Source of the DNA: DATFKA01 sp042095835 | GTDB lineage: Bacteria > Bacteroidota > Bacteroidia > Chitinophagales > Saprospiraceae | Assembly (NCBI GenBank): GCA_042095835.1 | Contig: JBELML010000004.1 | Location: 37,375 to 101,374 of the forward strand | DNA: 64,000 nt | Direction of reading: 5' to 3' | Shown: positions 34,164 to 43,600 of the stretch, in pieces | Numbering within the stretch: the stretch's first letter is position 1 | Layout: every line of letters starts with the position of its first letter | Translations under genes and position numbers: made by a program | The notes under the pieces: generated by a model | Seen by the model: the letters and a program-made list of their open reading frames with translations, nothing else | The model's database searches: none | Told to the model about the DNA's origin: nothing

Positions 34164-36137
34164 ATGGATATAAACGAAAATAAGCAAGATACAAATGTGC
34201 CTAATGCGGATTATACCGCAAGTAATATTCAGGCATTAGAGGGATTAGAAGCCGTACGGAAAAGGCCTGGTATGTATATTGGTAGTACCGATTCTAAAGG
34301 GCTCCATCATCTCGTATGGGAGGTAGTAGATAACTCGATTGACGAGCATTTAGCTGGTCACTGTGATAAGATCACCACTATCATACATCCCAATAATTCA
34401 ATCACAGTTAAAGATAATGGTAGAGGTATTCCTACAGGGATGCACGCCAAATTACAGAAATCTGCCTTAGAGGTGGTCATGACAGTACTACACGCGGGTG
34501 GTAAATTTGATAAAGACACCTATAAAGTATCTGGTGGGCTTCACGGGGTTGGGGTATCCTGTGTGAATGCCCTATCTATCGATATGCGCGTAGAAGTACA
34601 TCGCGAAGGTAAAGTATACGAGCAAACCTACAGCGAGGGTAAGCCCCTCAAAGATGTATCTGTCATAGGTGAAGCAGAAGATACGGGTACAATGGTGACT
34701 TTCCTTCCTGATCCCACGATATTTCTTGAAGAAAGAGTCTATAAGTACGAGACATTAGCCACTCGGATGCGGGAGTTGGCCTTTCTAAATAAAGGGCTGA
34801 CACTCGATTTGATCGATGAGCGCGTAGAAGTTGAAGGAGCGCATAAAAAGGAAACTTTCTACTCTGAGGGTGGCCTCAAAGAGTTTGTAACCTATCTCGA
34901 CGGTAACCGAAATCCATTGATTGAATATCCAATCCATGTGACAGCTAGAAAAGATAATGTAGAGGTGGAGGTAGCGATTCAATATAATGACTCCTATAAG
35001 GAAAACATTCGCTCCTACGTCAACAATATCAATACCCACGAAGGGGGTACCCACGTGAAAGGGTTCCGTATGGCGATTAATCGCCTCTTCAAAAATTATG
35101 CAAAAGACCGTGGGCTATTTGATAAACTCAAATTCGAAATCTCAGGAGAGGATTTTCGAGAAGGACTTACCGCTGTCGTATCGGTGAAAGTTCCAGAACC
35201 ACAGTTTAAAGGTCAAACCAAAGGAGAATTAGGAAACTCTGAGGTGACCGCCATCGTGTCTCAAAGTGTAGGAGAGGTTCTTCGCCACTACCTAGAGGAA
35301 AATCCAAGATCGGCCAAGAAGATTATCGACAAGGTGATCTTGGCTGCAACTGCTCGACATGCAGCTCGCAAGGCTAGAGAGATGGTGCAACGTAAAACGG
35401 CCTTAACCGGAGGTGGCCTTCCAGGTAAACTTTCTGACTGTACTTCCAGAGATCCTGAAGAATCAGAGATATTCCTAGTAGAGGGAGATTCTGCAGGTGG
35501 TACCGCCAAGCAAGGTCGCGACCGTTTCTTCCAGGCTATTCTACCTTTAAGAGGTAAAATTCTGAATGTAGAAAAAGCGCTGGAGCATAAAATTTATGAC
35601 AACGAAGAGATCAAAAATATCTTTACAGCGCTTGGGGTAAGCATTAGAGAAGGAGAAGAAGGAGAACGCCTCCTAGATATTTCAAAGTTGCGCTATCACA
35701 AGGTGGTCATCATGACGGATGCCGATGTCGATGGTAGCCACATTACTACTTTAATCTTGACCTTCTTCTTCAGGTACATGAAGCCACTGGTTGAAAACGG
35801 ATATATTTATATTGCGGCGCCTCCACTGTATTTAGTGAAGAGAGGTAAGCAACAACGCTACTGCTGGAATGATGAAGAGCGCAAAGCGGCTATTCAGGAA
35901 ATTGCTGCTGGTAATGAGAGTGGTGTGAAAATTCAGCGCTATAAAGGTCTGGGAGAGATGAATGCCGATCAACTTTGGGAAACAACTATGGATCCTGAAA
36001 ATCGAATTTTGCGCCAGTGTTCTATTGATGATGCTTTTGCGGCGGATCAAACCTTCTCTATCCTGATGGGAGATGAGGTGCCACCACGTAGAGCCTTCAT
36101 CGAAGCTAATGCCAAGTATGCAAATGTAGATGTATAA
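34164..36137 (+). CDS. gyrB: DNA gyrase subunit B
   Basis: ATPase subunit of DNA gyrase. About 657 residues from the ATG at 34164; an upstream in-frame GTG at 34137 lies before the promoter box and is rejected. GHKL motifs (VRKRPGMYIGSTDSKGLHHL, EVVDNSIDEH, DNGRGIPTG, GGLHGVGVSCVNAL), the transducer QTKGELGN and TOPRIM motifs EGDSAGGTAKQGRDR and DADVDGSHI are complete, with the C-terminal RYKGLGEMNADQLW. It is distinguished from parE by AKQGRDR and GLHGVGVS. Strong terminator downstream. gyrA is not in the window. Confidence 0.96.
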   Translation: MDINENKQDTNVPNADYTASNIQALEGLEAVRKRPGMYIGSTDSKGLHHLVWEVVDNSIDEHLAGHCDKITTIIHPNNSITVKDNGRGIPTGMHAKLQKSALEVVMTVLHAGGKFDKDTYKVSGGLHGVGVSCVNALSIDMRVEVHREGKVYEQTYSEGKPLKDVSVIGEAEDTGTMVTFLPDPTIFLEERVYKYETLATRMRELAFLNKGLTLDLIDERVEVEGAHKKETFYSEGGLKEFVTYLDGNRNPLIEYPIHVTARKDNVEVEVAIQYNDSYKENIRSYVNNINTHEGGTHVKGFRMAINRLFKNYAKDRGLFDKLKFEISGEDFREGLTAVVSVKVPEPQFKGQTKGELGNSEVTAIVSQSVGEVLRHYLEENPRSAKKIIDKVILAATARHAARKAREMVQRKTALTGGGLPGKLSDCTSRDPEESEIFLVEGDSAGGTAKQGRDRFFQAILPLRGKILNVEKALEHKIYDNEEIKNIFTALGVSIREGEEGERLLDISKLRYHKVVIMTDADVDGSHITTLILTFFFRYMKPLVENGYIYIAAPPLYLVKRGKQQRYCWNDEERKAAIQEIAAGNESGVKIQRYKGLGEMNADQLWETTMDPENRILRQCSIDDAFAADQTFSILMGDEVPPRRAFIEANAKYANVDV

Positions 36138-36157
36138 TTAGCTCTTCGTACCAATAA

Positions 36158-36196
36158 AAAATGGGCTAAAATCAATCATTGATTTTGGCCCATTTT
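36158..36196. terminator. Bidirectional terminator after gyrB
   Basis: A 17-bp stem with one wobble (36158-36174 with 36180-36196), A-rich before and T-rich after, between convergent gyrB and cyanophycinase genes. Confidence 0.88.
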
Positions 36197-36226
36197 TATT
36201 TGGCCTAGTCGTAGGAATCTATGCTG

Positions 36227-37096
36227 CTACCTCTTTGTAATGACCTTTCGAGCCTTCATATCATACCGATCTCCTGCTCTTAGGAAATAGAAACGATTGG
36301 TCTTATCGGGTACGGTTTTTAAATCGCTTCCTTCTCTCGACCAGAAACTACCATCATAGACCAGGACATAGCTTGGTCCCATCACTTCAAAGGTGTTGCC
36401 TTGCACGATCATAGCTGTTTTTTCATCGATTCCCACACCGAGTAACTCTGGGCGATTTTTTAAGATATCGAAAAGATCAAACTGCCGATTACGAGCTAAT
36501 ACATGCTGGTCTATGGCTATATTCTTTATGAAACCAAAACCTTCTTCGTGGTCACCCATCATTATTTGATTCGTTTTGGTATCTCCACGAGCCAGGTAGG
36601 AACCTTGTATGGTCGCTCCAGCAGAAGAGCCGCCAATTACACCACCACGATCTAATACTTTCCAGAATAACTCCTCGGATTTGGTGTCGGCATAAGCATC
36701 AACTAATCGCCATTGCCGGCCCCCACCAAACCAAACACCCATTGCTCCTTTCATCGGAGCGAGAAAGGCCTCAGAGTCAGCTACGGACTTGTCATTGGTA
36801 TGCACTACAAGCACATCTGTTGCACCCAAAGCCCTTAAGCGATCGGCCACACCAGCATTTTGGTCATAGCTATCTCGACCTGCAGCCGTTGGTATGACAA
36901 CCAGCTTTTGATCTGGACCACCTGCAAGCTCAATGAATTTTTTTAAGATGTCTTCGCCAGCACCTCCACCGCCAACAACAACCAAAGCACCCTTTTTAGG
37001 TCCAGTAGTAGATTGTCCAAAACAAAGGGGCCCAATGAAAAAGCATTGCAATAAGCTGAAAACGAATAAGAACCGAATCTTTTTTATATCTATCAC
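36227..37096 (-). CDS. Cyanophycinase-like S51 peptidase, secreted
   Basis: A 289-residue member of the S51 class I glutamine-amidotransferase-like peptidases. A signal peptide runs to about residue 28 (FVFSLLQCFFIGPLCFGQ). GALVVVGGGGAGEDILKKF and the nucleophile elbow GGSSAGATIQGSYLARGDT are typical of cyanophycinases, which cut multi-Arg-poly-Asp. No cyanophycin synthetase is in view, so the exported enzyme may scavenge external polymer or cut other Asp-containing peptides (inference). Confidence 0.88.
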   Translation of the reverse strand: MIDIKKIRFLFVFSLLQCFFIGPLCFGQSTTGPKKGALVVVGGGGAGEDILKKFIELAGGPDQKLVVIPTAAGRDSYDQNAGVADRLRALGATDVLVVHTNDKSVADSEAFLAPMKGAMGVWFGGGRQWRLVDAYADTKSEELFWKVLDRGGVIGGSSAGATIQGSYLARGDTKTNQIMMGDHEEGFGFIKNIAIDQHVLARNRQFDLFDILKNRPELLGVGIDEKTAMIVQGNTFEVMGPSYVLVYDGSFWSREGSDLKTVPDKTNRFYFLRAGDRYDMKARKVITKR

Positions 37097-37183
37097 AGTG
37101 TTTGATTTAAGGGTGTAATGTTATTTTGATGTAATGGGTAAATACGCTAACACCAGTACTCCAAAACTCAAAAAAACAAGGTT

Positions 37184-37912
37184 CTAAGAAATCAAATTCC
37201 CTTCCTCATCCCATTCTGCCATTACCTCGCGTTTTTCTTGATCGACGCATTTGGCGATCCACTCTGGGTCATAATCTACTTCGTGTTCTGCCAATACTTC
37301 ATCGGGTACACCATCCCAGACATTGGGATAATTGCCGACATAGCCTAGATCATCAATACCGATTCGAGAGGTATAATAGCCCGTCAGGGTGAGATTACGC
37401 ATTAAAGAGAAGAATCGTATGCCATGAGCCATTTCTGGTTTTTTACCATCTGGATCAGGGAAGGCAATATTATCTATAATGGCCGTCTGCTCTTGCTCAT
37501 TACAAGCAGTAAATTCTTTATTAAACCGACGATTTGATTCGGTGTTGAGCCACATCAAGCCTCCTCGCAATGGGAGTTGATGACTTGGAATATCTTTGAC
37601 GATGAAGTCAATAAAAGCAGGCACTTCAGCATCATTGGCTGATCCAGCGGTAGGTGTAGCTGGTAGAATGATATCGCATAATACCGCAATGGTACCCAGT
37701 TCTTCTTCAGTGAGGTAGACTTCTGCCATGACTTTGGCATCATGCTCCAATTCCAGAGGCGTACGTCCATAAAGCCCCTCCTGATTGCTATCTGTATTAG
37801 TAGCTACAGTTTTATCCTCGGGTGTATCGCAAGAACTAGTCGTACCGGCAATGGTTGATCCTGCAACGACACCTACTAATAAAGTTTTGAATGTTTCTCT
37901 TCTGTTCATCAT
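37184..37912 (-). CDS. Gluconate 2-dehydrogenase subunit 3 family protein
   Basis: A 242-residue small subunit of periplasmic GMC-type dehydrogenases. An N-terminal twin-Arg-like MNRRETFKTLLVGVVAGS precedes a Cys (SSC) that may be a lipobox. The Gluconate_2-dh3 domain is visible in LTEEELGTIAVLCDIILPATPTAGSANDAEVPAFIDFI. It starts one base inside the GMC gene's stop, so it is co-translated with the large subunit and likely escorts it through the Tat pathway. Confidence 0.88.
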   Translation of the reverse strand: MMNRRETFKTLLVGVVAGSTIAGTTSSCDTPEDKTVATNTDSNQEGLYGRTPLELEHDAKVMAEVYLTEEELGTIAVLCDIILPATPTAGSANDAEVPAFIDFIVKDIPSHQLPLRGGLMWLNTESNRRFNKEFTACNEQEQTAIIDNIAFPDPDGKKPEMAHGIRFFSLMRNLTLTGYYTSRIGIDDLGYVGNYPNVWDGVPDEVLAEHEVDYDPEWIAKCVDQEKREVMAEWDEEGNLIS

Positions 37913-39633
37913 TAGATGTTTCGTTTTTTGAGTTGATCAACTATGTATTCAGAGGTGCGCATGGCTAAGGCCATAATGGTCCAGGTACAGTTTTTGTCGG
38001 CTTGTGAGGTGAAGACACCACCGTCGACAACAAATACATTATTGGCATCGTGTAATTGCCCATTTTTATTAGTGACAGAGGTTTTGGGATCATTACCCAT
38101 CCGTGTAGTGCCTACTTCGTGGATAATTTGTCCTGGTGCTAATAAACCATAATCTCTATCTTTTCCAGGCGTTTCTCCTAGGACGGTGGCTCCCATAGCA
38201 TCAAAAATTTCCTCAAAGGTTTTGTGCATATGTTTGGCCTGTAGGCGTTCATAGTCCGACCATTTATAGTCAAAACGCAATACCGGAATCCCGAATTCAT
38301 CAACGGTGTTGGGATCGATTTCGCATCGATTGTCAAAGCGAGCAATGGCCTCGCCTCTACCAGAAAGACTTACGAAAGCGCCAAAATAGCGTTTGACATC
38401 TTCGCGCAGTTTGTCACCATAGCCACCAATCTGGCCACCGATGAATTTATTCATGTTGGAGACGTCCCAGCCAATACCATAAGAGGGCATACCCATGCCA
38501 CCGCCTACTTCAATATGGTAGCCACGCGGAAAGTCTAGTTTCTTATTGTCTAGCCACCAGGGAGAGTAGACGTGCATACCACCTACACCGTCTTCGTTAT
38601 AGAGCTTGCGGTTCATCAATTGAGGTACAAAAGCAGTACGACCACTACCTGTGGAGTCGTGAAGGTAGCGCCCCACGTGATCGCTACTATTCCCCAATCC
38701 ACCAGAGTGTTGAGCACTTTTCGAGTTCAAAAGAATTCTAGCGGTACTACAAGCTGAAGCGCCAAGTACAACGGTTCTTCCTTTAAGCTGATATTCTTTG
38801 CGATCTTTTTTATTGATATAAGAAACGCCAGTGGCTTTACCTTCGTCGTTGGTAGTCACCGATCGAACCATACACTCGGTATAGAGGTCAATTTGTCCTC
38901 CATTTTTTTGAGCAGGAAAGATTAAACAGGAGCCTGCTGAGAAATCTGCATAGGCATTGCAAGAGCGTCCACATTGACGACAGTAGAAGCATACCCCACG
39001 ATCATCGTTTAATTTCTTAGTCAGGATCGAAAGTCTGGAAGGAATAACGGTTACGCCGGTTTTCTTGGCGCCTTTGATATAATAAAGTTCGTGTAGTCTT
39101 GGCTTTGGTGGTGGAAGAAAGTATCCATCTGGTTGATTGCGTAGTTTTTCGTTAGAACCAAAAACACCAATCATTTTATCAAGTCTATCATAGTAGGGCT
39201 TAACCTCATCATAGGTGATCGGCCAATTTTCTCCTAAACCATCTACGGATTTATGCTGAAAATCGTCTGGTCCAAAGCGTAGAGAAATACGGCCCCAGTG
39301 ATTGGTACGCCCACCAAGCATTCGAGCTCGCCACCACATGAACTCCGTCCCTTCTTTGGTGGTGTAGGGTTCTCCTGGGACTTTCCAATCTCCCCAAGAC
39401 ATATCGAAATCTCCAAAAGCTCTATTGGTACTCGCTCCGCGTCGTGGAGATTCATAAGGCCATTTGAGCTGGGTCTGAGTGACGGGGTCTTTAGGATCGA
39501 AGAAAGGTCCTGCCTCTACAACAGCTACTTTCAAGCCTGCGTTAGCCAGTATATTTGTTGCCATTCCGCCGCCAGCACCAGAGCCAACGATAATGGCATC
39601 GTATACTTCTGCCGATTCTTTTATTTGCATCAT
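37912..39633 (-). CDS. GMC family oxidoreductase
   Basis: A 573-residue FAD-dependent dehydrogenase. The N-terminal dinucleotide motif is VGSGAGGGMATNILANAGLKVAVVEAG, with WWRARMLGGRTNHWGR and the C-terminal VDGGVFTSQADKNCTWTIMALAMR of the GMC_oxred_C domain. A cysteine cluster (CFYCRQCGRSC) near residue 217 is characteristic of the Bacteroidota members and may bind a metal or electron-transfer centre (inference). It has no signal peptide, so export probably depends on the subunit-3 partner downstream. Sugar or sugar-alcohol substrates are typical. Confidence 0.92.
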   Translation of the reverse strand: MMQIKESAEVYDAIIVGSGAGGGMATNILANAGLKVAVVEAGPFFDPKDPVTQTQLKWPYESPRRGASTNRAFGDFDMSWGDWKVPGEPYTTKEGTEFMWWRARMLGGRTNHWGRISLRFGPDDFQHKSVDGLGENWPITYDEVKPYYDRLDKMIGVFGSNEKLRNQPDGYFLPPPKPRLHELYYIKGAKKTGVTVIPSRLSILTKKLNDDRGVCFYCRQCGRSCNAYADFSAGSCLIFPAQKNGGQIDLYTECMVRSVTTNDEGKATGVSYINKKDRKEYQLKGRTVVLGASACSTARILLNSKSAQHSGGLGNSSDHVGRYLHDSTGSGRTAFVPQLMNRKLYNEDGVGGMHVYSPWWLDNKKLDFPRGYHIEVGGGMGMPSYGIGWDVSNMNKFIGGQIGGYGDKLREDVKRYFGAFVSLSGRGEAIARFDNRCEIDPNTVDEFGIPVLRFDYKWSDYERLQAKHMHKTFEEIFDAMGATVLGETPGKDRDYGLLAPGQIIHEVGTTRMGNDPKTSVTNKNGQLHDANNVFVVDGGVFTSQADKNCTWTIMALAMRTSEYIVDQLKKRNI

Positions 39634-39765
39634 GTATGTAGGTCAAATTATTGATGGAATTTTTTAATACTCCCAATATAAAAAAAGGAATATAAGAATT
39701 GGAAAACTAAGGCAGTGTTTAATGTAAAATGGCCAAACTTAGACAGAATACCTGGAGTAGGTTAG

Positions 39766-40173
39766 CTAAGGTAAACCCAGCGCATCAAGAATGATGGGAA
39801 TGAAAACAAAGACTTCGACCCAACAGCCATTGATGATGGCCTGATACCAGATAGGCTGCGTAGGAGAGACAATTTGGATAGCTTGTGAGAGGTTTTGTTC
39901 TGGTTTGAAATGAGATTTAGTCCGCTTATAGCCGACTTGTAGCAAAGTGATAAAAAGTCCAACTAGCCACAAACCTAAGGCGAGTAATAGTGCGGAGTAG
40001 AATAGACTGGTGATAGGTGGATTACCGTGAGTAGTAAAATAGAATAGAATAGTGGGAGCAAGGATCATTCCCACGATAAACCAAGGTGCTCTTTTGAAAC
40101 GCCTTTCTCGTAGGGCAGCTTCGATTTCTGCTGGGTCGGGTTTAGTCAATTCTTCATCAATGGTTGTTGGCAT
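39766..40173 (-). CDS. Small membrane protein of unknown function
   Basis: A 135-residue protein with an acidic cytoplasmic N terminus (RRFKRAPW follows) and three hydrophobic segments (about 32-50, 58-80, 115-133). No family recognised. Its start overlaps the end of the upstream gene at 40157-40173, so the two are translationally coupled and probably work together in the membrane. Confidence 0.62.
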   Translation of the reverse strand: MPTTIDEELTKPDPAEIEAALRERRFKRAPWFIVGMILAPTILFYFTTHGNPPITSLFYSALLLALGLWLVGLFITLLQVGYKRTKSHFKPEQNLSQAIQIVSPTQPIWYQAIINGCWVEVFVFIPIILDALGLP

Positions 40174-40459
40174 CTCTTTCCTCTTTTTTCTTCAAGATCA
40201 TCTGAAAAGTACGCTCATTACGTCTCCAGCGGAATAACACAATCAGCATACTAGCTACAAAGAACATCCCAATCCTACGAATATCTAAGAGTTGGCTGTA
40301 ATCGCCATCCTGGATGTCTCTATAATTGAGTAGCGCTGTCACAATGTTGAGTAAGACAAAGAAGATCATGCCATTCAACAGAACGTAGCGTAATTGGCCA
40401 CGGTCTCTCTCTTTTTTCCAGAAGGTATAAAATTGCTCGGAGCGACTATTTAAATCCAT
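40157..40459 (-). CDS. Small membrane protein of unknown function
   Basis: About 100 residues with two membrane helices (YVLLNGMIFFVLLNIVTALL and IGMFFVASMLIVLF) and a basic C-terminal tail (RRNERTFQMILKKKEERD). An upstream in-frame ATG at 40495 would add 12 polar residues; the start at 40459 (MDLNSRSEQF) looks more natural. It resembles 2TM domains found fused to histidine kinases or LytTR regulators, a weak impression. Coupled to the next gene by overlap. Confidence 0.58.
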   Translation of the reverse strand: MDLNSRSEQFYTFWKKERDRGQLRYVLLNGMIFFVLLNIVTALLNYRDIQDGDYSQLLDIRRIGMFFVASMLIVLFRWRRNERTFQMILKKKEERDANNH

Positions 40460-40546
40460 AGATGTGTTTTTTGTTTCTCTTGATGATTTTCTCAAATATA
40501 CACATAGCCGACTTAATATGTTCTCTATTTAAATACACTTCTCAAT

Positions 40547-40586
40547 AAAAAGGCACATTCCGAACTCAATCAGAATGCGCCTTTTT
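40547..40586. terminator. Terminator after the GH16 gene
   Basis: A 17-bp stem with two wobble pairs (40547-40563 with 40570-40586), flanked by A and T tracts, on the 3' side of the minus-strand glycanase gene. Confidence 0.82.
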
Positions 40587-40611
40587 AAGACTATAAAGTA
40601 GTAGCTATTGC

Positions 40612-43600
40612 TTAGCTCTGAAACCTGCGAATGAGTACAAAACTGAATAGCATCATCGTCAAGCCCATCAAGAGGATTAATCTCCAATTGTTCATTGCTG
40701 GCAATTGTGCAATGCCTGGACAAAGATCACAGCTATCAGTGATAAGTGATCTCTGAAGTCCATTCCCTTCGATCACTACCTCAGCAGAAGTGTTTGGACG
40801 CTGATAAAATGGAATACCAAACTGATCGTTTCCTAGATCTATAATTTGAGCATTCGCAGCAGTTAGCGTTTCTCCTTTATCAGTCAACATGGCACCTGTT
40901 TGAGAAATAAAGGTGATGTTGATTGGATCTGCTAAAGCAGAGGCATCAATCTTTAAGGTATCATTAAACAAGAACTCACCGTTAGGTAGTATAAGATTAG
41001 CTGGATTTTCACAGCTACAAGGGTCACCTAAGTTGAAGTCCATCTCATCGAAGCATAGACGCTCATCATCTGTACAGTACTTCTCAAAATTGTCATAGTA
41101 GTAAACGTTGCTGGAGAAATTGGCACGATCAAACAAGAAGAAAATCCGATCAATATCCATTGGTGGTGTACCTGGATCAGGTCTCTCTGCTAGTGTAAAG
41201 GTTAAATTCTCCCAAGCATTTTGTGTAGTGGTAAAAGCATGGTAGGTACTGTGCCTTCCGCTTGGAAAGTTCGTTGGGTTAGCAATTGCGGAACTTTCTA
41301 ATTGTACTAAAATTTCCGTTCCGATTGGTGCATCCGTATACATATCCATACGGAAAGTTTTATTGCCTTCTACAAACTCATCTGCGTCTTCAATAGCGGC
41401 TGTACTATACTCGATAAAGTCAAACTGAGCACCACCATCACGTGTATATCTTCCTACTAGTGCTGATCCGTTGTCGGCATCAACAGAAGGATTGGCAAAG
41501 TTGTCTTCTAGAGTACCAACTGAACTTTCATAAGTAATCAATGCTTCAGAATCGAAATCTTCCAGCACACACTCTAAGGCATCTGCACGTAGAATATCTA
41601 CTTCAATATGGTGACTCAAAGTCTCAACGGTACAACCATCATCAATAGTTACAGAAATATCTCCGCTCGTCTCTTCAGAACCCCAGTCTACTGTGATTTT
41701 ATTGGTTCCTTGCCCATCTGTAATAGTAACTCCATCTGGGACATCCCATAGGAAGGTTGTTCCATCTTTAGTATTTTCTACGGAGTACATTTCACCAGCT
41801 GCCTCGAAGTCTACAAAACGGGTGCCAGTTAGGTAAGGGAAATGTCCTTTATACACTCTCACATAGTCTACCTCCATTGTCTGTGGTAGCATAGAGTCAT
41901 CTACAGGACCACCTAGCGTACCACCTACGGCCACGTTTAAGATAAAGTGGAAGTCCTGGTCGAATGGCCAGAATTCACCACCTAAATCATCTGGTGTCTT
42001 CGTACCGTAGAGATAATCATCGATATACCAACGAATCTCATTTTCTTCCCACTCGATAGCAAATTCGTGGAATTCGTCACTGAAATTGCCGTTGTGTTTT
42101 GTGTACTCCGAACTCGTGAAGGAGTTATTCGGGAACAACTGCCCGTAATGGATGGTACCGAATGCTTTGTCTGGTTCTTGACCGAGGTACTCCATGATAT
42201 CAATTTCTCCACTCTGTGGCCAAATACCGTATACATAGTCGGTAGGCAGCATCCAGAATGCTGGCCACATACCTGCTCCAATTGGTAGCTTAATAGAAGC
42301 CTCGAAGCGACCGTAAGTCCAATCTCCTTTATTCTCTGTACGGATACGAGAGGAAGTATAACCATAGCCACCGAAGCTTTCTTGCTGTGCGGTTATTTTC
42401 ATAGTTCCCCCTGAAACGGTGGTATTTTCTTCTCTATAGTATTGTAGCTCTTGGTTACCCCATCCTGGAATACCCAAATCGCTACCATCACCAATTTGGT
42501 GGCTCCACTTCGTATCATCTAATGTGGCACCATCAAAGTTATCTTCCCAAACTAACATTGGACAATTAGGAAGAGGGTTGGTGGTACAGTTGGCGAAATA
42601 CATGTTGTCTACGTAGAGAATGCCATCGCCCGTAGGCGCACCAGCAAGGATGATTTGTGAGATCTTCTCAAGACCCGTCAGAGTCGTCATGCTTTCAAGT
42701 GTGATATCAATCGGTACCCATTCTCTTTTATCGATTACTCTAAATATTACCTCATCTTCTGTGTCATCACCGCCACCAAAGGCTCCATCTCCTCCAAAAT
42801 CAACCAATTTTACTCGAAGTTCTGTCATATTTGGTGTCCAGATATCCAAGTGGAATAGGAGCATTTCAGAAGCGTCAATTTGGTTCGCTACGGTTTCAAT
42901 ACCAACGAGGTCAAGGTTTTGATAAAGTAGCGTATTATTGCCATCAACCATGACGTTGGGTACCAAAGTGCCAGCAGACCAACCTGTTTGGTAGGTATCT
43001 ACAATTACATCTGCATAAGCATCACTATAGACGGAGATCACATCTTCGGCTGGACAATCTGGATCTGGAGCTGCGCTTAGTGGAACATCGCTACATCCAG
43101 GGCCAGAGAAGTAAAGATTGTCAATGTATAAGTCACCTGCTCCGTCGGGGTCACCTGATATAATGATTTGACCAATATTTGCTAGCTCATTTAAATCTGT
43201 AAAATTGGCAATTGGAATTTTTAGTCTAACCCAGCAGTTTTGCGGTAAATCAGCTCCGTTAATAGCGATTTCATGTTCACTATCGTCTCCGCCAGTATTT
43301 TCGCCAATTCCATTGGCTCCAAAACTTACAAGTTTGAGTCGGAACTCTGTCATGTTTGGTGTCCAAATGTCAAGGTTTACATGCAAAGCACCGGATAGAT
43401 CAATCAGGGAGACAGGTTCCATACCAAAAAAGCTGATATCCTCATACAATTTGGTATCATTTCCATCAATCTGAAGGTCGGTAAGATTACTACCTCCTGA
43501 CCAACCAGTTCTGAATGTAGCCATAGGTATGGTATTCTCGACTGGATAGTCATTGCTGAATACAGATTGCACATCTTCGGCGTCACAATCTGGTGCTGGT

